A stretch of DNA of 64,000 nucleotides from Bagarius yarrelli (GCA_005784505.1 VCAZ01000045.1:483501-547500); one strand, 5' to 3'; shown: positions 47,591-57,504, numbered from the stretch's first letter. Program-made: numbers and translations. The notes: generated from the letters alone by a model not told the origin.

Positions 47591-48105
47591 TATGTTGGTG
47601 TGTTATAAACTGAATATGTTGGTTTGATATAAAAAAATAGTTTCGATGTAATAAGCTACTTTTGCGCTGTTGCTGTAGCTCAGCTTGCTATATTTCCAAG
47701 GGTGGTAACTTTACTGTAGTAAAGCTTCATTTAGCATACAGTAATCAATAGCTTAGCTCACTACATTTTTAAAGAAGCTTGCCTAACACTGCCATTAAGA
47801 CATGGTGTGTTATAAATATATTGGAAAAACTTAAGTGTTCTACACAAAGCCCCGATCCTAACATTACTAAACATCGTTGGGGAGACCCGGAAACCCACCG
47901 ACTGCACCGCAGACCTCCTTACCTGATGTTAGTGTCTGATCTTACTAATGTTGTTGTAGCTAAATGAACATATATCTCACATTCAAGCCTCAAATTATAG
48001 TAAAAAGTCTTAATAGAAGAGTAAAAAATTGATCTAACAGCAAATTGGAGAGTAAATCACATTTGTGATGCTCAGGCATCCACAAAAATTGGGCAGTGTA
48101 GTGTA

Positions 48106-48235
48106 TTCTTTGTTGACCAAAACTAGACAGCATCAATCAAATATTAGTCTATGCAATAAACGCATTGGGAAGTTTTTTTTGCATTACAAATTCCCCGATT
48201 TAGTCTATCAATTTAGCTGCTAAAGGAGCTACTTT
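48106..48235. other. Short spacer between repeats
   Basis: Nothing recognised. Confidence 0.4.
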
Positions 48236-48415
48236 TACATTTACAGTATTTGGCATACGCCCTTATCCAGAGGGACTTTTATTTATTTTATACAACCGAT
48301 TGGTGGTTAAGGGCCTTGCTTAGGGACCCAGCAGTGGCAACTTGGAGATGCTGGGAATCAAACCCACAACCTTATAATTAGCAGTCCAACATCTTACCCA
48401 CTGAACTACCACTTG
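48236..48415 (-). mobile_element. tRNA-derived SINE (family A)
   Basis: Reverse copy: TTTACATTTACAGTATTTGG and CGCCCTTATCCAGAGGGACT tail at the left; TTAGCAGTCCAACATCTTAC head at the right. Confidence 0.8.
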
Positions 48416-48489
48416 ACATGACAATGACCCATGCTGTACTGTATATAAATACAGAATTTGACCGGGTCAGAGTGGAATCTCCGTTCCCA

Positions 48490-48692
48490 ATATTAACCAA
48501 TATTAAACTCACTAATACTATTGTGAATGAATGAGCAAATCCCCACAGTCACACTTCAAAATCTAGTGAAAAGCATTAAAAGTTTGGAGGATGTTATGGG
48601 AACGAGAGAGGAACTAAATCTGGACTAGGATGTTCAAATTACACATATGGATAGGATGGTCAGATGTCTTAGTACCTTTGTTTGTATGGTGT
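48490..48692 (+). mobile_element. Tc1/mariner 3' end fragment
   Basis: AACTCACTAATACTATTGTG, GAGCAAATCCCCACAGTCAC, AAATCTAGTGAAAAGC and CTAAATCTGGACTAGGATG, ending TATGGTGTA. Same family as 46538-48105. Confidence 0.7.
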
Positions 48693-48714
48693 ATCTGATA
48701 AAAGTTTACAGCGT

Positions 48715-48910
48715 TGTTATGTATGTGATTTCGTCATTTCTCTATAGTGCCGGTAAATGGCACATCGCTATACTAATACTTTAAGTATTAGTATACTTAA
48801 GAAATATACTATAATAAAAAAAAAAAAGTTAAGCAACCATCTTTTGGCTATGTTATTAGTTGTGCGCATTTATGACTGTATTGTATATGTTGTTATAGTG
48901 AAAACATAAC
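48715..48910 (+). repeat. 5' LTR
   Basis: Starts TGTTATGTATGTGATTTC and shares TATAGTGCCGGTAAATGGCA, AGAAATATACTATAATAAAA and AGTTAAGCAACC with the right LTR. The end is set only approximately. Confidence 0.75.
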
Positions 48911-49035
48911 ATATTTGCCAACAAGGATGGAATTTATTTCCCAGGAAGCTACCACAGTGAATCGTAAGTAGTTTTGCGCACCTGAACTGTTATTTTATTT
49001 TTTTCGCGTAGCTAAAGTGAGCTAGGTTCGCTACA

Positions 49036-49600
49036 ATGGCTGCTATAATAGACCACATGGAAGCTTTTGATGGAAGCTTCGAAATTTGGACGACTTACAT
49101 TGAAAGATTGGGGCATTTTGTAGAAGCTAACAGCATTGATACAGACAAGATAGTACCTGTGCTACTCAGCGTGATTGGAGACAAAACAAATATGGGTTAC
49201 TCTGAAAGTCTGATTGCACCGGATAAGCTGGGAGAGAGGAACTTCAAGTACATTACTGAATGCTACAGCAGCACTTTTCTCCGTAGACCCTAATCATAGC
49301 GGAGTGTTTTCGTTTTCAAAGGCGAGTTGAGCAAGTCAGTAACCCAGTATGTTGCAGTGCTTAGAAGATTATCAGAACACTGTGAATTTGGGAGACATCT
49401 GGATGATGTGCTTCACGATAGGTTTGTGTGTAATTTAAAAAGTAAAGCTACACAATAGCGGTTGTCGGCTGAAGCTACGGTAACGTTTCAAAGAGAGGTG
49501 GAGCTGGAGGTGTCCATGGAAACAGCATCACGTGAAGCACACCAACTTAGGATCTCTGACAGTGAATGCGCTGTCTTTATATAAGACTAAGATTGCAAAC
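49036..49600 (+). pseudogene. gag remnant of the Ty3/gypsy element
   Basis: Opens with MAAIIDHMEAFDGSFEIWTT and YIERLGHFVEANSI, the start of fish Ty3/gypsy Gag. A stop at 49291 ends it after 85 codons. A shifted continuation to about 49570 still reads SVTQYVAVLRRLSEHCEFG and LEVSMETASREA, typical Gag C-terminal words. No intact zinc knuckle is visible. Confidence 0.75.
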
Positions 49601-49639
49601 AAATGTAAATGATGTGAAAAAGCTAAATATAGTGATAAT

Positions 49640-50010
49640 GACTGTTGGTTAAAGGACAAAAATATGTCAGTCGTGTTTGCAGGAAAAATAACAATGACAG
49701 AAAAACAAAGAGTGGAAACAAATTAAATGTTGCAATGAAAGAAATTAAACAAAGAGGCTATGTACAAAAAAGGAGTGTACACCACTTTGACTCTGATTTA
49801 GCTACGTATAAACTGTCACAGCCAAGAGAAAAGTCTAGTATCATGGTGAAACCAGAAGTTGAAGAATTACCACGTGAAATGAAACTGGACAGGGGGGCAG
49901 CACTGTGTTTGATCTCAACAGAAACTACTGACGGTCTACTGAAACATCTGCCTTCAGGCTCAACCGATATTGTTCTTCGGACAGGCATTACATCCAAAAG
50001 GGGCAATTGA
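49640..50010 (+). pseudogene. Protease region of the Ty3/gypsy element
   Basis: The 121-codon frame contains MKLDRGAALCLISTETT. This aligns with the aspartic protease motif LDTGA; the Thr is now Arg, so the active site is broken. The frame ends shortly before the inserted SINE. Confidence 0.65.
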
Positions 50011-50047
50011 TGTCAATGTAAAAATGGGCAAACAGGCACCTGTTCTT

Positions 50048-50245
50048 ACATTTACATTATATGGTAGGCGCCCTTATCCAGAGCATTTCCTTACATTTAT
50101 CTCTTTCTATACAACTAAGCAATTAGGGGTTAAGGGCTTTGTTTAAGGGCCCCCAGTTGTGGCTTGGTGGTGCTGGAAATCAAACCCCAGTCTTTCTGCT
50201 TTCTGGTATCAGTCCAAAATCTTAACCACTAAGCCACCACTTCCT
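50048..50245 (-). mobile_element. SINE (family A) nested in the gypsy pol region
   Basis: Reverse copy with GGTAGGCGCCCTTATCCAGA tail at the left and CAAAATCTTAACCACTAAGC head at the right. It splits the protease from the reverse transcriptase region, so it postdates the gypsy insertion. Confidence 0.8.
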
Positions 50246-52205
50246 AATTCTTCCATTGTAGTTGTTGTGCAGGGGGATTATCCACCACTCTATGGCAGAG
50301 AATGGCTGCGTCAAATTAAACTTAATTGGAAAGAAATAAAAACAATCAAAATGAAAACACTGTAAGGCGTTCTGCAGAGACATATTGCAGTGTTTTCAAA
50401 ACAGCTGGGGAAATTGAACAGCATTAAAGCTAAAATAGAATTACACCCAGAATACAAACCTAAGTTTTGTCCGCCCAGAGTAGTTCTATATACTTGAGGC
50501 CAAAAGTTGAAACAGAGCTTAACCGTCTCACTGAAATAGGAATATTGACTCTGGTACAGTTCAGCAAATAGGCTACCCCAATAGTTCCTCTTGTGGTGAC
50601 TTCAAGTTGACGATAAATTCCGTTACTACGTATTAAGGACCTGTTTGGACTTGTCACATGCTTACCTGATGATGGTCAAAAAAGCTTCTCACAATTTCTA
50701 CTCCGAATGGGCTATTCTGGTATAATCGGCTTCCGTTTGGGATCACTTCAGCCCCAGCCATATTCCAGAGAACTATGGACCAAGTATTACGTGGTCTTCC
50801 TAATTTCCACTGCTATCTGGATAACATTCCTGTTACTGGGTGGACAGAGGCTAAGTACTTAGAAACCTGGATGCAGTCCTGGGACAGCTGGGAAGTTTGG
50901 CTTGCATGCCGAAAAAGGGAAATGTGGCTTCTATAAGGACTCACTGGAATACTTGGGTCACATAATAGATGCTGAAGGTTTGCACAAGTCATCTAAAATA
51001 TTAAATGCAATTGTCAATGCTCCAACCCCATCAAATATCACACGGCCAAGGTCATTCCTTGGCCTGTTAAACTATTATGGCAGATTTATAACTCATTTGG
51101 CAACTATAGTGAATCCTTTGAATACTTTGCAAAGGGAAATGTTGGCAGTGGACTGCAGAGTGTGAGTCTGCATTCAAAAAGGCAAAGTAACAATTAGTGT
51201 CACAAAATATCCTGACAGACTATAATCCACAGAACCCAATTCGGCTCGCGTGTGATACATCACCTTATGGCATTGGGGCTGTCATTTCACAAGTTGCCCA
51301 GTGGTGAAGACAAGCCAATAGCTTTTGCATCAGGCACACTTAGTAAGGCAGAACAGAATTATGCACACATTGAGCGTGAGGCTCTGGCAATTGTGTTTAG
51401 GGTCACGGAATTCCATCAGTATCCATGTACCCATCTCTATAGAAGAAAACTCATGCATTTCCACGAATTCCCCCTTAAGACAATCTTTGGACCACAGAAG
51501 GGAATTTCATCTATAGCGGCAGCATGTATGCAAAGGTAGGCATTACTTTTGTCTGTGCACAACTACATCATAGAATACAAAAGAGCTGAACATCCTGAAA
51601 ATGCTGATGGTGTGCTGGAGGAGCCACCCAGGGATTATCCAAATGAAAGCCATTGCTGGCAGTTTCGTGTGATGGCCAGGTCTGGATAGCGACATTGAAT
51701 TGCGAGTGAAAATGTGTCAGCTATGTCAACAAACAAAAAAACGCACCCCTGCACCCCTGGAATTGGCCAAGCAAAACCTGGAAGCACATACATATTTTGC
51801 TGGCCTGTACAAGGGTTCCATGTACCTAGTCGTAGCTGATGCACATTTACAGTGGCCTGAGTGCAGGTGATGACTTTAACAACAACATAGAAAACAATAG
51901 AGCAAACAATTCAGAAAACAATTTTTAGTGATTATGGTCTACCTGAAGTCCTTGTGAGTGACATTAGACCACAATTTATCTGTCAGGAGTTTGCAGATTT
52001 CCTGAAGACCAATCATGTTAAACATATTCGTACTGCTTCATATTATCTGGCAATGAACGGGCAGCCCGAGAGGTTTGTTCAGTCGCTAAAACAAGCACTG
52101 AAAGTTTCTATGTGTGCTTCTACTCTAAAAAAAAGACTGGAAACATTCTTACTGATACATCGCAACACACCATATCCAACGACACAAGTTGTCTTGATGT
52201 CTTAA
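50246..52205 (+). pseudogene. Reverse transcriptase, RNase H and integrase remnants
   Basis: After GDYPPLYGREWL the RT follows with several frame changes. The palm box reads CYLDN near 50810-50825 where YLDD is expected. GHIIDAEGLHKS and RSFLGLLNYYGRF (50902-51165) mark the RT thumb/connection. LACDTSPYGIGAVIS (about 51245-51290) and FASGTLSKAEQNYAHIEREA mark RNase H. SDIRPQF, HIRTASYYLAMNGQPERFVQ and SLKQALK (51954-52140) mark the integrase core with its last catalytic Glu. Multiple stops. Confidence 0.8.
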
Positions 52206-52741
52206 AACCCAGTGTCACGGCTGCTGTGCGTCTTTCTCAGGTCCCCTAGGTTCTATGGCGAGCTAGTTGTTTAAAACCAAGACAGTTTGGAGTCTGTGAT
52301 GCTGTTCTGGCTCGTGATTACAGGGAGAGCGAGAAAAAGATGGTCATCAGAAGTGGTGACAGCTCAAAGTTGTCCAGCATGTTATACAGTGGACACTTTT
52401 GAGGAATGGAGGTGTCATGTTGATCAAAGGGAACAAGATGCCAATATTGACATATATGCAGAGTGTCAGATAAAGCAAGACAAGCACGACAATCCAACTA
52501 CACCGGTCAGACGTTATCCAGCAAGTAGTGAATAAACTACCCAACCGTCTGACATTGTAGGTTGGTGGAAACTGTTGTATTAAACTGTAATTTATGTTAT
52601 GTTAGTGAGCCTGTTCTGACACAGGGTTGAATAATTCCCGAACTGGCTCGAAGCAAGAGGCAGTTTACCCTCTATCTCCAAAGTAGAATAAGTAATGCAT
52701 AGTGGTTGTGTTTTTAAAAATTTGTCGGGGTATTTTTTAAA
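52206..52741. other. Gypsy 3' region between integrase and polypurine tract
   Basis: The 82-codon frame at 52287-52535 (VEEWRCHVDQREQD-like) probably represents the integrase C-terminus. The rest is untranslatable. Confidence 0.5.
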
Positions 52742-52757
52742 ATAAGAGGGGAGGAGA
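52742..52757 (+). other. Polypurine tract
   Basis: ATAAGAGGGGAGGAGA directly abuts the TG of the right LTR, where plus-strand DNA synthesis starts in LTR elements. Confidence 0.75.
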
Positions 52758-52932
52758 TGCTATGTATGGGATATTGCCATTTCTTTATAGTGCCGGTAGA
52801 TGGCACATCACTATAATAACCATTATTACCTTTGGAAAGAAATATACTATAATAAAAGGAAGAAGTTAAGCAACCCTCCTATGGCTGTCTTATAATTTGT
52901 GCAGGTTTATGATAGTGCAAACACACCAAACA
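52758..52932 (+). repeat. 3' LTR
   Basis: Starts TGCTATGTATGGGATATTG. Matches the left LTR with scattered differences and a few short indels, which suggests an old insertion. Confidence 0.75.
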
Positions 52933-53149
52933 TTACACTTACCTTCAGTTGCATTGATGTTTACTTCCAAATTATTTTTAACAATAAATCTCTAAAAGAT
53001 AAGAAGAAATATTTTTGTCTATTTTTGTTATAGGCTGCATATTATAACAAGTTTTATGCTAACAAAAAAAACCAACAACAACAACAACAAATAAATAGTG
53101 AGCGGCTTGATTTTGTTGGCTCCTTTAATGTTCTAGATGGGCAGTTAAA

Positions 53150-53570
53150 TTTTAGGAAGCAGCTTGTAATGTTTCCATCCCCCCCCGCATGTTACCTGCA
53201 TTCACAATAAAAACGCTGACAAGCCTCATCGTTTACAACTGCAAATCTAACCTATGTTTGCATCTTGATTAGTCATTTATGAAAAGAGGAAAGCGAAGAC
53301 AAGGTGAATCAAGATGCAAACGCAAGATTGACATACATATACCATAATACACATCAAAACCTTTTTGGGCAATCACCAATTTGCATGCATTTTGGTAAAA
53401 TAATTAGGTAAATTTGTGTGCTGCTCGGAGGAATAGGTGTTTTCTACAGGGATTTGATGTGTGATTGCCGTGATAATGACATTAGCATACGGTGACCAGG
53501 TGGGTCAGCTCAATCTTGTTAGACAAGGCTAAAAGCTGCACACATCAGACACTTCACAGTCCGTGACCAG
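53150..53570. other. Candidate regulatory island upstream of the ASIC gene
   Basis: Repeat-poor and rich in transcription-factor-like words. Holds a perfect inverted repeat (53256-53270 and 53307-53321), AATTTGCATGCATTTTGG and ATGACATTAGCATACG. It lies about 2 kb upstream of the first coding exon of the channel gene. Function is inferred only. Confidence 0.4.
53256..53321. repeat. Perfect 15-bp inverted repeat
   Basis: GTTTGCATCTTGATT at 53256-53270 and its exact reverse complement AATCAAGATGCAAAC at 53307-53321, separated by 36 bp. Confidence 0.95.
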
Positions 53571-53579
53571 CTCACATCA

Positions 53580-53829
53580 GCAAAAAACATTCTCTAACAT
53601 CCCTCTCTCTTTCTCTCTCTCTCGCCCTCAATTGAACTCATTGATGCTTTATTAGCATAAAGGTGGAAATCATATTTTTGCATTATTATTTGTTATTATT
53701 ACTGACATGTTTAACCAAAAAAGGAATTAAAAAAAAAAAAAATTTAATAATAATAATAATTATAATAAAAGGTTAAGATGATAAATAGGTGAACGACAGA
53801 TTGCTAGGTGTTGGAATGTGTACTGTATA

Positions 53830-53864
<35 letters not shown>

Positions 53865-54547
53865 GTGTGTACAGTTTTATACATCCTGGTGGGGACCTAA
53901 ACCTGAACAATAACACCTATAGAGAGTCCCCACAAGGATAGCTAACCAGACGTGTGTGTGTGTGTTTGTTTATAACTTGTTCAGGTCCAGGTGTCTTACT
54001 CTTCCTAAATTCTCTCTCTCTCTCTCTATCTACCTTTGTCTCTCTTTCACTTTCTCTCTCTCTCTCTCTGTCTCTCTTCTTCTTCTCTATTTGTGTTTTT
54101 ATAATGTGCTAAGGACACCAAGTGTCTTACTCTTCCTGATATCTTTCTCTCTCAATTTATTGATGCTTTATTGGCATAAATTTGAATCAATTTTATTTCA
54201 TTTCTTAAAATTTGGATCAGTCAATATTACTAAAATAGAAAATTAATAATAATATTAATCGGCTAGTAATGATAAGTAGTTGATGGACAGAGTATAGTGT
54301 ATATATAGTGCATAGTGTGTGTCAGTGTGTGCGTGTTTATAATGTGTTCAGGACACTTAGACTTCCTAACTTCTCTCTCTCTCTCTCTCTCTCGCTCGCT
54401 CTCTATCCGTGTGTGTGTGTGGGGGGGTGTGTGTCTCTGACGTACGCAAAAATGGTCCAAATCCAAGGCTAATGGTGCACTCATGTGGACGTGGACGCAG
54501 CATTCCCACTGTGTGCGTATTTGTGTGTGAGCGTGTGTGTGGTGGAG

Positions 54548-54595
<48 letters not shown>

Positions 54596-54600
54596 CGAGT
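53580..54600. repeat. Duplicated microsatellite-rich block
   Basis: CT runs, GT runs (53832-53862) and GA runs (54551-54588) surround recurring unique words: TTGATGCTTTATTAGCATAA / TTGATGCTTTATTGGCATAA, and TTCAGG...CTTACTCTTCCTAA repeated near 53980, 54110 and 54340. Frames here (53956-54623) are simple-repeat translations. Confidence 0.75.
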
Positions 54601-55449
54601 GTATGAGTGAGGGAAAGAGGCACGGTGTGTTTTTTCTCTATTCACCGGTTATGTGCTGAAGACATGAGCAGCACCACAGAGAAAGGAAAAGGACAAGGAT
54701 TCGGGAGGAAGTCGGGGCTTCACCTCGGTCAGTAGAAACTGACAGACGCGCCGGTCGAGTTAAACTGATCGGGTCGGTCGGAATTACTGACCACCTAGAG
54801 AGAAACGGAGGAACAGAAACACTCACACATTTCTGTTTGATCTGGAGCGAATTGTCTGCAGGATTTGTCTGTGTTTATGTTTTAAGGCTGAACGGAAGGA
54901 CCACAGGGATGATGATGATGATGAAGATGAAGATGATGCTGATGGACTCGTTTGTCGGTGATGGCAGAATTCTTTTTTTGGAATAATGAACCAAACGCTG
55001 TTTTTCTTTATCTCTAAAACCGGTTAAATACCAGTGCATTCGCGGATTGTTTTTTCTTTCTTTCTTTTCTTTCTTTTTTTTTTTTTACATTACCGCAGAT
55101 ATTTTTCTAAATGTTTTTTATTTCTTAAGAAAAATATTTCCCATAACTTGTGTTATTTTTTTAAAGCACCGCAGTCATTAGTGTGCTGTTGTAAATTAAA
55201 GTCGTCTCACGTGTATCTGGAGGGAAAAAGAAAAAGAAGAAGAAGAAGGAGTAAAGGCTCATTTCCGGTGTCTCAATCAGTCTTGGCAGGATCGATTAGA
55301 TTTCTCTTGAGGAATGAAAGTAAAAGCTCCATCGCTCAGAAAGGCTGGACTTGTTTCCCAATAAAAACCTCGCACAGGATAAACTTTGCGCTCTCATCCC
55401 TCGCATCTTTTACGCGCATCCTTTCCTCTTGAACTCGCTCATCATCATC
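54601..55449 (+). other. Probable promoter and 5' leader of the ASIC gene
   Basis: Base composition is higher in GC than upstream (CGGTCGAGTTAAACTGATCG, GAAGTCGGGGCTTCACC), as often near neuronal gene starts. A GATGATGATGATGATGAAGA run lies at 54909-54940. The frame entering the coding exon is open from 55351, giving an in-frame upstream ATG, but the text before 55450 does not look like ASIC protein. No TATA box was assigned. Confidence 0.45.
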
Positions 55450-55820
55450 ATGGATCTTAGAGGAGAAAACGACGATGACGACAACGTGGACTGTGAGCGA
55501 CCGGCGCCCATTGAAGTTTTCGCGAGCAGGTCCACTCTTCACGGCATCTCCCACATGTTCACCTACGAGAGGCTGTGCGTCAGGCGCTGCATGTGGATTA
55601 TCTTCTTCGCGGGTTCGCTGTCTTTCCTCGTGTACGTGTGCGCGGATCGCGTGCGTTACTACCTGCAGTACCCACACGTGACCAAGCTTGACGAGCTTTC
55701 GACCCCGGTGATGACCTTCCCCTCCGTGACCTTCTGCAACCTCAACTCTTTCCGCTTCAGCCGCGTCACGCGCAATGACCTGTACCATGCTGGAGAGCTG
55801 CTCGCGCTGCTGAACGGCAG
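55450..55820 (+). CDS. asic1: Acid-sensing ion channel subunit, first coding exon
   Basis: N-terminal 123 2/3 codons of a DEG/ENaC-family, proton-gated Na+ channel subunit that works as a trimer in the neuronal membrane. Visible: an acidic start (GENDDDDNVDCE), the cytosolic gating motif HG at residues 31-32 inside STLHGISH, transmembrane helix 1 at about residues 46-65 (RCMWIIFFAGSLSFLVYVC), then YPHVTKLDE, FPSVTFCNLN and RNDLYHAGELLALLNGR of the palm and finger start. The ATG at 55450 has A at -3 and G at +4 and matches the family start MDL. The exon ends at a strong donor AG|GTGAGC, phase 2. YERL, KLDE and the LLNxR end favour ASIC1 over ASIC2. Teleosts have several asic1 copies, so the exact paralogue is open. 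The rest of the gene is beyond the window. Confidence 0.85.
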
Positions 55821-56270
55821 GTGAGCTTCCCAAATCTGGCAAAACTTGGAAAAACATCTTCTGTAGCACTTTCCATGAGGATCACATGAATCACGACCTA
55901 TGAATGCGTTCATAACATGTTAGGATGCATTCACAAGGTGGTATGCACATTGAGAAAATATTGCACTTGACTTTTTTTTATGAAGGCCATCAGAATAATG
56001 ACTTATTGATACATGCATAACATGTTATGAAGCATTCATATGGAATATTGAACACACTTAAAAAGGTTTTAATTACAGTGACCATAGAAAAAAAAACGTC
56101 TGGTTGCATCGATACAATAGGATGATTATTAGGAGTTATAACACTTTGTAAGAACGCTGTATGCTTGATATGCAAAATGATTATTTATAAGTACATCCTT
56201 ATCATTATTTTAAATACGTTAAAAACTTTTTATAAAGACTATAGAATACAATAAAACTTTCTATAAAGAA

Positions 56271-56271
<1 letters not shown>
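55821..56271 (+). other. Start of ASIC intron 1, nothing recognised
   Basis: Intron sequence after the donor. A shadow frame on the minus strand covers the exon. Confidence 0.6.
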
Positions 56272-56334
<63 letters not shown>

Positions 56335-56422
56335 CACTGTACATTTAGAACAGCTTTTAATGCATTTACAAGGCAAAATGCTGTTCACAAAGACTATCTC
56401 TCTCTCTCTCTCTCTCACTCTC

Positions 56423-56505
<83 letters not shown>
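56272..56505. repeat. Compound microsatellite (TATC)n-(TC)n-(TATC)n-(TA)n
   Basis: Two TATC runs (56272-56334 and 56425-56462), a TC run (56397-56424) and a TA run (56463-56503), in ASIC intron 1. Confidence 0.95.
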
Positions 56506-56639
56506 ACAGAGATATATATAAGACTGTAATATGTTCATATGCATTACACACACTATTGTTTTTAATAACACATTTTGTCAAAATTTAATTAAGAAATATT
56601 ATCCTTAATTATAAAACAGCCAAAGTTTACAAATTAATT

Positions 56640-56800
56640 ACACCCAGTGGGAGATCCAGGTTTGATTCCCAGTGCCACCAAGTTACCCCTGAGCAAGGCT
56701 TTTAACCCCCAATTGCTCAGTTGTATAAATGAAATAAATCAAATGAATAAGTCGCTCTGGAAAGCAGCGTCTGACAAATGCTATGAATGTAAGTAAATTG
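56640..56800 (+). mobile_element. tRNA-derived SINE (family A), head-truncated
   Basis: Starts within box B (GGTTTGATTCCCAGTGCCAC), continues with CCCCTGAGCAAGGCTTTTAA and AAGTCGCTCTGGAAAGCAGC. In ASIC intron 1. Confidence 0.75.
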
Positions 56801-57502
56801 CACACATTTCAAACTGAAAATAATTTCCGCTATGGGAAGAGATGCACTGCCTCAATGATAAAACAAAACAAAACAACAACATCAACAACAACAGAACGCT
56901 TCCTAATCATTGCTTAAAACATTATAAAGCACTATGTCAGCCGAAGCTCACAGAGACACACTAGCGAGTTCTTTCGGTGGCGTGTGCTGCCCATCCATGT
57001 GCTATTATTGATATTACTAAGAATTAAAATAAACCAGTCGGGGTGTTTTAATGCACTTCACAAAGCTGAACTCAGTTTCCCTAGTAGATCAGCTTACAAT
57101 GTAAAAAAACTACTAATAACACATCAGATCATACTGGGTTTCAACAATAGAGGGAGCTGGTATTCAGTGATAAAGTGATAAAGTTATTAACACTGATTAC
57201 TATAAACTGTGATGCATAAGCAATGCACACAGTTCCTTATGAAAGCAGGACATAACATGATATTAATATGTTTTTATTTTATTAAAAACACTTTCATCGA
57301 AATTGTGTAAATGCATGATCACAAACGGGTTTTGTTAACTGTGTGAATGAAGAAAAAGCATTTGGGTAAACAAACAAACAAACAAACCCACAGTTGTTTT
57401 ATGAAATGAGTGCAGTGTGGCTAAAAGTTCAGATGATTATAATTGCTTAGAGTCAAATTAGGATTATTTTCCAACCCGGGATGTAATCGGTAAACGTGTA
57501 AC

Positions 57503-57504
<2 letters not shown>
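56801..57504. other. Intron sequence, nothing recognised
   Basis: AT-rich. Contains a 33-bp word at 57031-57063 that recurs at 59244-59276. Confidence 0.45.

Larger units (their letters stand above)
46736..47791. mobile_element. hAT-type insertion inside the Tc1 MITE
   Basis: Ends CTGTGTTGGGCAGTAGC and (reverse complement) CAGTGTTAGGCAAGCTTC. It is flanked by an 8-bp target duplication, CCATCAAG at 46728-46735 and CCATTAAG at 47792-47799, with one mismatch. Removing it restores the expected Tc1 sequence order. It holds a LINE fragment and no transposase. Confidence 0.8.
46538..48105 (+). mobile_element. Tc1/mariner MITE, split by a hAT insertion
   Basis: Left end CTGGCAAACGTTTGTGGACA and right end ATCCACAAAAATTGGGCAGT...GTGTA are inverted repeats. 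Internal blocks AGCATGACAATACCCCTGTG and CACAAAGCCC before the break, and ACATGGTGTGTTATAAAT and GACCTCCTTACCTGATG after it, follow the usual order of the family. Without the insertion it is about 500 bp. A second, different Tc1-like terminal word (TACACTAAAGAGACAAAAAA) lies just left at 46346. Confidence 0.75.
48715..52932 (+). mobile_element. Ty3/gypsy LTR retrotransposon, full layout but decayed
   Basis: LTRs at 48715-48910 and 52758-52932 flank gag and pol remnants in the order gag, protease, reverse transcriptase, RNase H, integrase. A polypurine tract precedes the right LTR. A SINE interrupts pol. Many stops and shifts make it inactive. No target duplication was clear, and a primer-binding site was not assigned. 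Presence of both LTRs means it was once a complete insertion. Confidence 0.85.

Noticed and set aside
46821..47627. 268-codon plus-strand frame with repeated KPYIIA units
   Set aside because: It is the antisense of the RTE reverse transcriptase fragment and its minisatellite. The opposite strand gives recognisable RT motifs, and this strand gives none.
53956..54623. Serine/leucine-rich or Arg/Glu-rich small proteins
   Set aside because: Products of CT and GA microsatellites read on the two strands.
55336..55869. 177-codon minus-strand frame
   Set aside because: Antisense of the GC-rich ASIC first exon. The plus strand encodes clear ASIC motifs and has a donor site.
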